This document shows, piece by piece, positions 7,534-14,580 of a stretch of 64,000 nucleotides of DNA. The translations under genes and the position numbers were made by a program. Within the stretch, counting starts at the first letter, position 1; each line of letters opens with the position of its first letter. The notes under the pieces are model-generated. The model did not search any database, was not told where the DNA came from, and saw nothing but the letters and a program-made list of their open reading frames with translations. Source of the stretch: Actinomadura craniellae (GTDB lineage Bacteria > Actinomycetota > Actinomycetes > Streptosporangiales > Streptosporangiaceae); contig NZ_QLYX01000010.1 in assembly GCF_003289645.1 (NCBI RefSeq), forward strand, positions 62,001 to 126,000, given 5' to 3'.

Positions 7534-8421
7534 TTGGATACCACCGAGGTCGACGCCGTCCTGGACTGGTTACTGAACCAGTACGGAACGTCACTCTCCG
7601 ATCGGCGGCCCATCCGGGTGTGGGGCCGCTCCGGGGTCGAGCGGCTGCGTCTGCGCAACGGGGCCACGGTGGTGTTCAAGTACGCTGAAGGCCCTTTCGC
7701 CGACGAGCACATCGCCTTGGGCATCGCCCAGGAGGCCGGGCTTCCCGTCCCGCGCCGCCTGGCCGTCGTCCGCCGGCCGGGCCTGCTCGGCATGTTCATG
7801 GACGATCTCGGCCCCGCTCTACGCGAGGCCACCGACGACGACGGAGCCAGGCTCGCCGCCGCCGTTCACCGGGTCACCGCCACCGGTTCCCTCCCGGTAC
7901 TGGACGCGCGGCGCCTCGCCGGCATGCCCCGGTCGATCGCCGCGTGCCTGCGCCGCATCGGCGGCAGCACGGGCCTGGAAGCCGCCCACGCCCTCGACAA
8001 GGTCGCCGCGGACCGGGCGGCGGGCACCGATCTCCCACCGTTCGGCCTGTGCCATTCCGAATGGCACCCCACCTCGGTGCACCACGGCGAGTCGGGCGTT
8101 CACCTCCTCGACTTCGCCCGGGCGTTCCGCGGTCCCGGGCTACTGGACCTCGCCTCCTGGCACGGCACCGTCACCGCCCCCGACCCGCAACGACTCACCG
8201 AACTGCTGGAGGCGTACATCGCCGCGGGCGGCCCCGAGACCGCCCGTGCCCGGCGAGGCTCGCTGCCCGCGGCCCGCTGGGCCCTCGGCTGGCACCGCGT
8301 CTGGGCGGCCGACTGGTTCACCCACCAGCTGACCATCGGCTGGGCCGACGGAGCGGAGGAGACGTGGACGGCCGCGATCACCCGCCATCTCACCGACGCC
8401 GCCGACCTCCTGAACGCCTGA
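7534..8421 (+). CDS. Aminoglycoside phosphotransferase-fold kinase
   Basis: A ~295-residue APH/choline-kinase-fold protein. Visible are the ATP lysine strand (TVVFKYAEG), the catalytic loop LCHSEWHPTSVH in place of the usual HGDxHxxN, and the metal-binding LLDFARA (DFA instead of DxD or DFE). The catalytic Asp of the HGD motif is Glu (HSEWHP), so activity or substrate may be unusual. A TTG at 7534 behind GAGGGG is the best start; an ATG at 7477 without a good ribosome site is the alternative. Proteins of this kind often sit beside Xre/DUF397 modules in Actinomadura relatives. Aminoglycoside resistance should not be assumed. Confidence 0.8.
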   Translation: MDTTEVDAVLDWLLNQYGTSLSDRRPIRVWGRSGVERLRLRNGATVVFKYAEGPFADEHIALGIAQEAGLPVPRRLAVVRRPGLLGMFMDDLGPALREATDDDGARLAAAVHRVTATGSLPVLDARRLAGMPRSIAACLRRIGGSTGLEAAHALDKVAADRAAGTDLPPFGLCHSEWHPTSVHHGESGVHLLDFARAFRGPGLLDLASWHGTVTAPDPQRLTELLEAYIAAGGPETARARRGSLPAARWALGWHRVWAADWFTHQLTIGWADGAEETWTAAITRHLTDAADLLNA

Positions 8422-8514
8422 CCCCGGTCCGCGACCGCTTCGAGTGGACCCGCGCCCGACATCGGCACGGGTAAAGACGGCCGCCCAGCGCTCCAGCCCG
8501 GTCTCCTCCGGACG

Positions 8515-8724
8515 TCAGCCGTCGTGAGCACCGGCCTTGGCAGCGCACAGGAAGGCCCGCCAATCCGCGTTACTGAACGACAGCACCGGCCCGTGCCGGT
8601 CCCTGGTATCGCGCACCCCGACCTGACCTGGCACGACGGCGACCTCGACACACTGATTGCTGTGCTCACTGCGAATGGACTTGAACCAGTGGGCCGTACT
8701 GAAGCCCGGTCGGCTCTGGAGCAT
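8515..8724 (-). CDS. DUF397 protein, array copy 5
   Basis: A 69-residue DUF397 protein, the last copy downstream of the Xre gene. The domain runs from HWFKSIRS through QCVEVAVVPG and VGVRDTRDRHGPVLSF to DWRAFLCAAKAG. DUF397 proteins accompany Xre/DUF5753 regulators and are called Scr1-like. In streptomycetes such pairs behave as toxin-antitoxin-like or developmental regulators. The ATG at 8724 has only a weak GAG-rich ribosome site. It ends 7 bp short of the next array copy. Confidence 0.85.
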   Translation of the reverse strand: MLQSRPGFSTAHWFKSIRSEHSNQCVEVAVVPGQVGVRDTRDRHGPVLSFSNADWRAFLCAAKAGAHDG

Positions 8725-8731
8725 GACGAGC

Positions 8732-8944
8732 TCACTCTCGTTCGTGGCTACCCGCCTTGATGCCCTGCAGGAATGCCCCCCACGCCACTCTGGTGAAGGA
8801 CAGAACCGGGCCATGCCGGTCCTTGGTGTCACGCACGCCCACATGCCCTGATATGACGGCGACCTCGACACAATCCGCCAGGTTGGGACTACGGCTGCTC
8901 TTACGCCACTGTGCACCCATGAAACGAGAAGAGGTGGTCGACAT
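8732..8944 (-). CDS. DUF397 protein, array copy 4
   Basis: A 70-residue DUF397 protein. Key segments are QWRKSSRSPN, DCVEVAVISG, VGVRDTKDRHGPVLSF and AWGAFLQGIKAG. The ATG at 8944 has a clear GGAGG seven bases upstream. It shares the run VGVRDTKDRHGPVLSF with copy 3, showing recent tandem duplication. It carries Ala-Trp where other copies have Glu- or Asp-Trp near the end. Confidence 0.88.
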   Translation of the reverse strand: MSTTSSRFMGAQWRKSSRSPNLADCVEVAVISGHVGVRDTKDRHGPVLSFTRVAWGAFLQGIKAGSHERE

Positions 8945-9050
8945 GCTGGCCTCCTTGACTCACTCGTACTTCCGGGCGATCCCGGCGAGAAGGTCAACCG
9001 TGCCGACCAAGGACGACCGCCCGGCGCTCCGGCCCGGTCTCCGCCGGACG

Positions 9051-9257
9051 TCAGCCGTCGTGAGCGCCGGCCTTGGCGGCATACAGGAAGACCCGCCACT
9101 CCGTTTTACTGAACGACAGCACCGGGCCATGCCGGTCCTTGGTGTCACGCACGCCCACATGCCCTGGTACGACGGCGACCTCGACACAATCCGCCTGGCT
9201 CGGGCTATGACTGCTCTTGCACCACTGTGCATCGGCGAAACGAGAAGCAGTCGGCAT
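9051..9257 (-). CDS. DUF397 protein, array copy 3
   Basis: A 68-residue DUF397 protein: QWCKSSHSPSQ, DCVEVAVVPG, VGVRDTKDRHGPVLSF, EWRVFLYAAKAG. The ATG at 9257 is preferred over one at 9278 because GGGAGG lies six bases before it. It is nearly the same as copies 4 and 5 over the central strand region. It is followed by a 106-bp gap before copy 4. Confidence 0.88.
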   Translation of the reverse strand: MPTASRFADAQWCKSSHSPSQADCVEVAVVPGHVGVRDTKDRHGPVLSFSKTEWRVFLYAAKAGAHDG

Positions 9258-9285
9258 ATCTGACCTCCCCTGTCTCACTCGTACT

Positions 9286-9447
9286 CTCCTCCGGGCGATT
9301 TCGGCGAGAAAGTCGACTTGCCGGTCCTTTGGTGCCGTGTACTCCGACCTGGCACAACAGCGACCGCGATACAGCCTGCCCAGCTAGGGCCGTGGCTGTT
9401 CTTACGCCGATACTTGCTCGCGAAGGCTCCGAGGCTAACTCTCCCAT
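9286..9447 (-). pseudogene. Decayed DUF397 copy (array copy 2)
   Basis: Homology to the neighbouring copies continues across this gap but is split between frames. A segment equivalent to the KSSHSPSQADCVEVAVVPG region is readable at 9424-9347 in one frame (RRKNSHGPSWAGCIAVAVVPG-like). The following VGVHGTKG segment is in another frame at 9348-9286. An ATG in the second frame at 9447 suggests the original start and a second frameshift. No intact product is possible. It lies between intact copies 1 and 3, so it is a broken tandem duplicate. Confidence 0.75.
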
Positions 9448-9455
9448 ACAGATTA

Positions 9456-9665
9456 CTAGAAGTCGTATGCACCAGATTTGGCCGCTTGCAGAAAGGCTTG
9501 CCACTCCGCGTTAGTGAATGACAGCTGCGAACTGCCACGGTTCTTGGTATCGCGTACTCCGACGCGGCCTGGCACAACGGCGATCTCAACGCATTGATCA
9601 CTCGGCTCGCTGCGAGCGGACTTGAACCAGCGAGCGGCGCTGAAGTCCGGCTGGACCTCGATCAT
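9456..9665 (-). CDS. DUF397 protein, array copy 1
   Basis: A 69-residue DUF397 protein immediately behind the Xre gene (six bases between stop and ATG), so probably co-transcribed with it and its most likely cognate partner. Segments are RWFKSARSEP, QCVEIAVVPG, VGVRDTKNRGSSQLSF and EWQAFLQAAKSG. It is the most divergent copy in the middle (NRGSSQ instead of DRHGPV), consistent with being the oldest member. GTGAGG precedes the ATG. Confidence 0.9.
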   Translation of the reverse strand: MIEVQPDFSAARWFKSARSEPSDQCVEIAVVPGRVGVRDTKNRGSSQLSFTNAEWQAFLQAAKSGAYDF

Positions 9666-9671
9666 GGGGCC

Positions 9672-10535
9672 TCACTTTCGGTCGTACTCGTCAGCGACGG
9701 CTTCGAGGAGGGCCCTGGAGTCGTCCTTGTTGAGCGCCGCCGCGATCAGGTGGTCGAAGGTAAGGTTAGCCGCCTTCACTTCCTCTTGGCGCTCCAGATA
9801 GAGGATGCCGGTGGCGGAGTCGATATAGGCAATGCCCCGGTCGTTTTCCTCCGGGAAGGTGAACACTCCGAAGGAACCCGCCATGGAAGGGTGGGCTCCT
9901 GCGGAGAACGGGATGACCTGAAGTGTGACCCAAGGGCTGTGTGCCTCCTGGATCAACCGGCGCAACTGGTCACGCATGACCAGGGCATCACCGATCTCAC
10001 ACCGCAGAGCCGCCTCATGCAAGATGAGCCACACGTCGAGTTTGGCGTTCTCTCGAAGGAACGCCTGTCGCTCCAGCCGGAGTGCCACGCGACGCTCGGT
10101 CTCCGCCTCGCGCAACTCAAGGGGGCCACCTCCGAGAATTACCGCCCTGGCATAGTCCTCGGTCTGGAACATGCCGGGGACGTTCAACGGACGGTACTCG
10201 CGCAGCGACTCAGCAGCCGACTCCAGACCTATGTAAGTAGCGCTGTTCCGCGACAACAGATCGCTGTAGGGCTGCCACCAACCTTGTTGCCTCGCATCGC
10301 GGGCAAGCTGAATGAGAGCGGCGCGGACACGCTGATCCGCAACCTCGTATAGATCGAGCATGTCCCGGACATCGCCATGATGCACCGACATCCGGCCAGT
10401 CTCGATCTTGGAGATCTTGCTGGGCGACCAGCCAAGTCGCCGCGCAGCCTCTTCGCCCTTCATGCCCAGGGCCTCACGAAGCCGCCTCAACTCCATGCCG
10501 AGCCGCCTGCGCCGCACCGTGGGATTGCTGCTCAC
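9672..10535 (-). CDS. Xre-family regulator with DUF5753 domain (Scr2-type)
   Basis: A 287-residue regulator. Residues 10-65 form a Cro/C1 helix-turn-helix (LRRLREALGMKGEEAARRLG, then SPSKISKIETG). Residues ~95-280 are a DUF5753 sensor domain (ESAAESLREYRPLNVPGMFQ, followed by a Glu/Arg-rich helix and QVIPFSAGAH). The GTG at 10535 is chosen because GGAGG lies seven bases upstream; the GTG at 10541 would leave only one base. The DUF397 array follows directly. A 14-bp perfect palindrome just upstream is the probable autoregulatory operator. The divergent RsbW-like gene completes a module recurrent in actinomycetes. Confidence 0.93.
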   Translation of the reverse strand: MSSNPTVRRRRLGMELRRLREALGMKGEEAARRLGWSPSKISKIETGRMSVHHGDVRDMLDLYEVADQRVRAALIQLARDARQQGWWQPYSDLLSRNSATYIGLESAAESLREYRPLNVPGMFQTEDYARAVILGGGPLELREAETERRVALRLERQAFLRENAKLDVWLILHEAALRCEIGDALVMRDQLRRLIQEAHSPWVTLQVIPFSAGAHPSMAGSFGVFTFPEENDRGIAYIDSATGILYLERQEEVKAANLTFDHLIAAALNKDDSRALLEAVADEYDRK

Positions 10536-10553
10536 CGACACGCCTCCAATCTA

Positions 10554-10567
10554 GAGGAAATTTCCTC
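10554..10567. promoter_or_regulatory. Perfect palindrome GAGGAAATTTCCTC, probable Xre operator
   Basis: A 14-bp perfect palindrome lies 18 bp upstream of the Xre start and 80 bp upstream of the divergent ATPase gene. Its position in the shared promoter region makes it the best operator candidate for the Xre/DUF5753 protein. Confidence 0.65.
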
Positions 10568-10647
10568 AAGGCGCTTGCCGAGAGGAACAAACCAAAGCAT
10601 GCTCTCAGTGTGCCGTAAGTTACGGTCTGCGAGGGGAGAAAGCGGCG

Positions 10648-11292
10648 ATGAGCGGGTGCATGTCCGGGGAGCGGCCGTCCGCGCGGGGGCGGTGGGAGCA
10701 GGTCTTCCGAGCGGTGCGGGAGGAGGTGGGCGAGGCCCGGCGGTGGGCGCGCCGGTTGCTGCCCGCGCACTGCGACGTGGCCGCCGACACCGAGCTGGTG
10801 CTGGGGGAACTGCTGGCCAACGCCGCCGTGCACAGCCCGGTCGCGGCCGTGCTGGTGGTGCTGGCGCACGACCGGGACGGGCTGCGCGGCGAGGTGCACG
10901 AGCTGGGCGAGACCGGGGGCGCGGTGACGCTCGACTCGGCGGCGCTGGCGGAGATGCGGCAGCTGCGCGCGGTGCCCGAGCACGTCAGGGTCTCCGTGGA
11001 CGATCTCCGGGAGAGCGGCCGTGGGCTGGCCATCGTCGCCCACCTGTGCGGGCGCGGCTGGGGCGTCACCGCGGCCCCGTACGGCCGGACGGCCTGGTTC
11101 GTCCTGCCGGGGTGCCGCTGCCAGCTGCGGACACGGCACCCGGCCTGGGGCATCGTGCCCGGAGACGACCTGAATCCCTGGCGGGCCGTCCGCAAGAACT
11201 ACCCGAGCCTGGTCGCCCGCGACCCGCTGAAACTCATGGACGGCATGGCCGAAGCCGAACACCTCGGCCCGCTCACCCGCCGTGATCCTTGA
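10648..11292 (+). CDS. RsbW-like ATP-binding protein (HATPase_c)
   Basis: A 214-residue protein with a GHKL ATPase domain at about residues 15-155. The N-box is ELVLGELLANAAVHS (E and N for Mg-ATP), and the G1-type loop is ESGRGLAIV. Such short ATPases resemble anti-sigma factor kinases (RsbW/SpoIIAB), but no sigma factor or anti-anti-sigma gene is adjacent. The C-terminal ~50 residues are basic and unassigned. It is divergent from the Xre gene across the palindrome, a common pairing in which partner and signal are unknown. The stop codon lies inside the left arm of a 17-bp terminator stem. Confidence 0.85.
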   Translation: MSGCMSGERPSARGRWEQVFRAVREEVGEARRWARRLLPAHCDVAADTELVLGELLANAAVHSPVAAVLVVLAHDRDGLRGEVHELGETGGAVTLDSAALAEMRQLRAVPEHVRVSVDDLRESGRGLAIVAHLCGRGWGVTAAPYGRTAWFVLPGCRCQLRTRHPAWGIVPGDDLNPWRAVRKNYPSLVARDPLKLMDGMAEAEHLGPLTRRDP

Positions 11293-11335
11293 GGATCCAG
11301 GGGGCCACAGCACCTCGAATCCTCAAGGATCACGG
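11280..11335. terminator. 17-bp hairpin containing the ATPase stop codon
   Basis: Positions 11280-11296 pair perfectly with 11319-11335 around a 22-nt loop. The left arm contains the TGA of the ATPase gene. It faces the convergent rpe gene and probably terminates both directions. Its core TGATCCTTGAGGAT recurs almost exactly in the hairpin at 12792-12847. Confidence 0.75.
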
Positions 11336-11356
11336 ATCCTGGGGGCGGGTACGCGC

Positions 11357-11406
11357 TGATCCTCCAGCTTCCGGGGCGCTGTGACGCCTCGGATGCTGGA
11401 GGATCA
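11357..11406. terminator. Second hairpin between ATPase gene and rpe
   Basis: TGATCCTCCAGC (11357-11368) pairs perfectly with 11395-11406 over a 26-nt loop. It lies 16 bp from the rpe stop and probably terminates rpe on the minus strand. Confidence 0.6.
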
Positions 11407-11421
11407 CGGCAGGTCGGCGGG

Positions 11422-12090
11422 TCAGGTGGTGGAGGCGCGTTCGGCGGCGGCGCGGAGGGCGCGGACGGACTCGGCGGGGTCGTCCTTGCCGTAGACGGCG
11501 TTGCCGGCGACGAAGACGTCGGCGCCGGCCTCGGCGCAGCGTTCGATGGTCTCGTCGCTGACGCCGCCGTCGACCTGGAGCCAGACGGACGAGTCACTGT
11601 TCCTGATCAGCTGCCGGGCGCGGCGGACCTTCGGGAGCACCACGTCCAGGAACTTCTGGCCGCCGAAGCCGGGCTCGACCGTCATCAGCAGCAGCATGTC
11701 GATCTCGCCCAGCAGGTCCTCGTACGGCTCCACCGCGGTGGCGGGGTTGAGGGCCAGCCCGGACCGGGCGCCCGCCGCCCGGATGGTGCGCAGGGTGCGA
11801 ACCGGGGCCTTGGCCGCCTCGGCGTGGATGGTGACGCTGCCCGCGCCGGCCTCCGCGTACGCCGGCGCCCACCGGTCGGGGTCCTCGATCATCAGGTGGC
11901 AGTCGAGGGGCAGCGCGCTGTGCTTGAGCAGCGCCTCCACCACCGGCAGCCCGAGGGTCAGGTTGGGCACGAAGTGGTTGTCCATCACGTCGACGTGCAC
12001 CCAGTCGGCGGCGTCGGAGATCCGCGCGACGTCCTCGGCGAGCCGGGCGAAGTCGGCGGACAGGATGCTGGGAGAGATCTGAACGGCCAT
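11422..12090 (-). CDS. rpe: Ribulose-phosphate 3-epimerase
   Basis: A 222-residue TIM-barrel enzyme interconverting ribulose 5-phosphate and xylulose 5-phosphate in the pentose phosphate pathway. Family marks are [10 protein letters not shown] at the N-terminus, [14 protein letters not shown] with the metal-binding HVDVMD, DCHLMI with the second metal His, [13 protein letters not shown], and QVDGGVS with the catalytic Asp. Length is typical. The ATG at 12090 lies nine bases behind TAGACT (12100-12105, minus strand), so the mRNA is probably leaderless or nearly so. Confidence 0.97.
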   Translation of the reverse strand: MAVQISPSILSADFARLAEDVARISDAADWVHVDVMDNHFVPNLTLGLPVVEALLKHSALPLDCHLMIEDPDRWAPAYAEAGAGSVTIHAEAAKAPVRTLRTIRAAGARSGLALNPATAVEPYEDLLGEIDMLLLMTVEPGFGGQKFLDVVLPKVRRARQLIRNSDSSVWLQVDGGVSDETIERCAEAGADVFVAGNAVYGKDDPAESVRALRAAAERASTT

Positions 12091-12099
12091 GATGCCCAG

Positions 12100-12105
12100 A
12101 GTCTA
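12100..12105 (-). promoter_or_regulatory. -10 element TAGACT of rpe
   Basis: The hexamer lies nine bases upstream of the rpe ATG with no Shine-Dalgarno between, consistent with a leaderless transcript. Confidence 0.45.
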
Positions 12106-12244
12106 GGAGCATCCCCCGCCGTATGGTGTCCCCCACTCGGGTGACGCCACGGGTGACCCGCCGTTCCCGCCCCGCGAGGAACCCCGGCCGCCGTCCGGCG
12201 GTCCGAGAGACGGCGGCTTCCACCGGGACGGACGGAGAACCCCT

Positions 12245-12760
12245 GTGCACGTCGACGACCAACTGGAGCGGGTCCACTGGCACCTCGTACGGGGCGATCA
12301 GCTTCGCGCCGGTGTCTCCGCACGGGCCGGTGCGGTCCTCAGCACCAACGCGCTGGTGCTCGCGGGGATCGCCCTGGCGTTCTCGCTGCGGAGCCCGCGA
12401 CCGGACGCCCTCGTCGTGGCGATCGCGCTGGGGATCCTCGGTTGCGTGGCCCTTTCGGTGGGGAACGCCACGCTGGCGCTGGTGACCCTGCGGAGCTGGG
12501 AGCGTCAGTTCGGCGACCGGAACACGCCCACCGCGTTCCTGTACTGCCACGTCGAGGCCGACCAGGCGTCCAGCGCCTTCAAGGACTTCAGGCGCAGGGT
12601 GACCACGATGTCCCCCGAGGAGCATCTCGATCACGCGCTGGCCGAGCTGTGGCGGTGCGGGCGCCTGCACGGGTACCGGTACCGCAGGCTGCGCATCGCG
12701 GTGTGCTGGCTCCTGGCGGCGCTCGTCCTGTTCCCGGTGGCCGCCGCAGCGGCCATCTGA
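12245..12760 (+). CDS. Small membrane protein with PycTM/SLATT-like topology
   Basis: A 171-residue protein. An amphipathic N-terminal helix (residues 1-25) leads into two close membrane helices (about 29-50 and 57-80). A soluble helical part follows (about 85-145), then a final hydrophobic helix (about 149-170). This arrangement resembles the PycTM and SLATT membrane effectors of nucleotide-activated defence systems, but no cyclase, nuclease or NTPase partner is adjacent. The GTG at 12245 follows GGACGGAG. It is monocistronic and ends before a 27-bp perfect hairpin. Coding is clear; the effector resemblance is only topological. Confidence 0.75.
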   Translation: MHVDDQLERVHWHLVRGDQLRAGVSARAGAVLSTNALVLAGIALAFSLRSPRPDALVVAIALGILGCVALSVGNATLALVTLRSWERQFGDRNTPTAFLYCHVEADQASSAFKDFRRRVTTMSPEEHLDHALAELWRCGRLHGYRYRRLRIAVCWLLAALVLFPVAAAAAI

Positions 12761-12791
12761 GGCGTGTTGCGAAGTGGGCGGATGCTGATCC

Positions 12792-12847
12792 CGGTGATCG
12801 TTGAGGATGGGCGGGGCTGGAGCCCCGCCCATCCTCAACGATCACCG
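12792..12847. terminator. Perfect 27-bp hairpin
   Basis: 12792-12818 pairs perfectly with 12821-12847 over a two-base loop. It lies behind the plus-strand membrane-protein gene and beyond the end of the minus-strand lipoprotein gene, so it can terminate both. It shares 13 of 14 bases of TGATCCTTGAGGAT with the hairpin at 11280-11335. Confidence 0.8.
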
Positions 12848-12954
12848 TCCGGTGCGCCGCCGGGGACGGCGGCTTCCCCAGGGGACGGGGAGATCGTGTG
12901 GAGGTGATCGCCGGACGGGATCCGGTGACGGTCCGGGCGGGTCGCCCCGCGTCG

Positions 12955-13188
12955 TCAGGAGGGTGACGGGCTGGGGGTCGAAGGGGGCGAAGGGGCCGGA
13001 GACCGGGGGAACTCGCAGGAGATGTTCCCGACGTCCTTGTCGCCTTCCCAGTCCTCGACCATGACGTAGGTGCAGACGCGGCCGTGCCTGTCGGTGAAGG
13101 ACCTCTCGATGGCCTTCTCGCCGCAGCCGCTCAGCGCGAGGCCGGCGGCCGCGAGCAGGAACGCCGTCCGGAGCGCTCGCCCGTTCAT
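12955..13188 (-). CDS. Small lipoprotein, paralogue A
   Basis: A 77-residue protein with a type II signal peptide: basic start, hydrophobic core and lipobox LALSGC with Cys near residue 22. The mature part has SFTDRHGRVCTYVMVEDWEG and ends in a Pro/Ser-rich tail. Two further Cys (VCTY and SCEF) are shared with the upstream paralogue and may form a disulfide outside the membrane. Its ATG overlaps the stop of paralogue B (ATGA), so translation is coupled; GGAGGTG lies upstream. Function unknown. Confidence 0.8.
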   Translation of the reverse strand: MNGRALRTAFLLAAAGLALSGCGEKAIERSFTDRHGRVCTYVMVEDWEGDKDVGNISCEFPRSPAPSPPSTPSPSPS

Positions 13189-13412
13189 CTCCGTGCACCT
13201 CCGGTCGCCACAGGCGTGGGCGGGTAGTCGCAGTCGATGTTCTCGGCCTCGATGGCGCTCGAATCCTGGTCCTGCACGTACAGGTACGTGCAGGCTCGCC
13301 CGTACCGGTCGGTGAACGATCTCTCCACGACACCGTCGCCGGCGTTGCCGCATCCGCTCAGCATCGCGACACCCGCCATGACCGTGAGCGCCGCCGTCCA
13401 CCGGGTCCGCAC
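13185..13412 (-). CDS. Small lipoprotein, paralogue B
   Basis: A 75-residue lipoprotein with lipobox AMLSGC. It shares the pattern ERSFTDRxGRxCTYxxVxD, then I-x-C-x-(Y/F)P, with paralogue A. The GTG at 13412 has GGAGGCGAG seven bases upstream; an ATG at 13469 would add 19 residues before the signal peptide and has no ribosome site. The pair arose by tandem duplication and is anchored on the outer face of the membrane. I know no function for the family. Confidence 0.75.
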   Translation of the reverse strand: MRTRWTAALTVMAGVAMLSGCGNAGDGVVERSFTDRYGRACTYLYVQDQDSSAIEAENIDCDYPPTPVATGGARR

Positions 13413-13590
13413 CGCACCACTCGCCTCCGCCGTCCGAGTGATCCCGATTGTCGGCTCCCCCGGAAACATCCGTCAAGGCGCCCGCCGCGCCGTGCGGAGG
13501 CGTCCGGGCGGGTCGCCGCCGGCATCGGGGACCTCGGGGGCCGGACAGCGGGAGCCGGCCGGACGATCCGGAACACGCAGGGAACGGGCG

Positions 13591-14541
13591 TCAGACCGGT
13601 GCTCGCTCCGGAGCCGGGGCGGGCGGGACGGCGGGGGCGGCGAGGCGCAGGTGGCGGAAGGTCTCCGGGGCGCCGGCGGTGAACCAGAGGCCGACGAGCG
13701 CCTGGGCGCAGAAGATCAGCACCGGTTCGGGGCCCGGCAGCAGGACGAACGTGCCGGCCGCCAGCGAACCAGCCAGGCCCACCGGCAGGCGGAGCAGCCG
13801 GCGGGCCGGCGGGCCGGCGGCGGCGAACCCGCCGCGGCGGTACAGCCAGGACAGCCCGACCAGCGCGCCGCACAGCGTGCCCGTGGCCAGCGCGCACCGG
13901 TCGGCGGTGACCGGGCCGCCGGTGCCGCCCGCCGCCACGATCGCCTGCCGCCAGGCGGCCGGCATCTGCCAGCCCTCCAGCCACCGGACGGTCAGTGCCG
14001 CGGGGGCAAGGAAGGCCGCCGCCACCCCGGCGACCAGGCCGAACTGGGTGGTGAGCGGGCGGGCCCGCCACCAGGCGAGCACCCGGGGCTCGGACCACAG
14101 CACGGCCGCCAGCAGCAGGGCGCCGGTCGTCCAGCCCGCCGCCACCTGCTCCGGCGTGTGCTGGCCGAGGTAGACCCGCGACACGCCCACCAGCAGGACC
14201 AGTACCACGGCGGTCCCGGTCGCCCAGGGCCGGAGCCGGGCGCCGAACGGCCACCGGGCGGCCAGGTAGCCCCAGGCGATCATCGCTCCCTGCGCGTGGC
14301 CGGACGGCATGCCGAACGAGGTCTGCGCCTCCAGCGCGGTGACGTCCCGGTCGGTCCAGTAGGGGCGGGGGTCCTGCAGGGAGAGCTGCAGCAGGGCGTT
14401 GAGCGCGGACCCCAGCAGCACCGTCACCAGCGCGCCCGCGCCGAACCTCGGCCGCACGCACCACAGCAGGACCACGAACACCGGCACGTAGAACGCGGCG
14501 CTGCCGAGGAAGGACACGGCATGCATGAAGTGGGTCAGCAT
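13591..14541 (-). CDS. PAP2-superfamily membrane phosphatase
   Basis: A 316-residue membrane protein with about seven hydrophobic helices. PAP2 motifs are present: LSLQDPRPYW (motif 1, with Gln where Lys is usual), FGMPSGHAQG (motif 2, catalytic His) and SRVYLGQHTPEQ (motif 3, nucleophilic His, Glu in place of the final Asp). It should dephosphorylate lipid phosphates such as undecaprenyl or phosphatidyl phosphates at the membrane surface. The ATG at 14541 follows GGGAAGTGG; a GTG at 14574 is an alternative but its ribosome site is too close. It starts 39 bp behind rsmB and may be read from the def-fmt-rsmB transcript. Confidence 0.88.
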   Translation of the reverse strand: MLTHFMHAVSFLGSAAFYVPVFVVLLWCVRPRFGAGALVTVLLGSALNALLQLSLQDPRPYWTDRDVTALEAQTSFGMPSGHAQGAMIAWGYLAARWPFGARLRPWATGTAVVLVLLVGVSRVYLGQHTPEQVAAGWTTGALLLAAVLWSEPRVLAWWRARPLTTQFGLVAGVAAAFLAPAALTVRWLEGWQMPAAWRQAIVAAGGTGGPVTADRCALATGTLCGALVGLSWLYRRGGFAAAGPPARRLLRLPVGLAGSLAAGTFVLLPGPEPVLIFCAQALVGLWFTAGAPETFRHLRLAAPAVPPAPAPERAPV

Positions 14542-14580
14542 CGCGTCACCACTTCCCGGGCGATCGCCCGGCACACGTCC

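Noticed and set aside
7534-8421. Reading the APH-fold gene as an aminoglycoside resistance determinant
   Set aside because: The catalytic HGD motif is HSE and the gene sits in a regulatory neighbourhood; resistance cannot be claimed from sequence.
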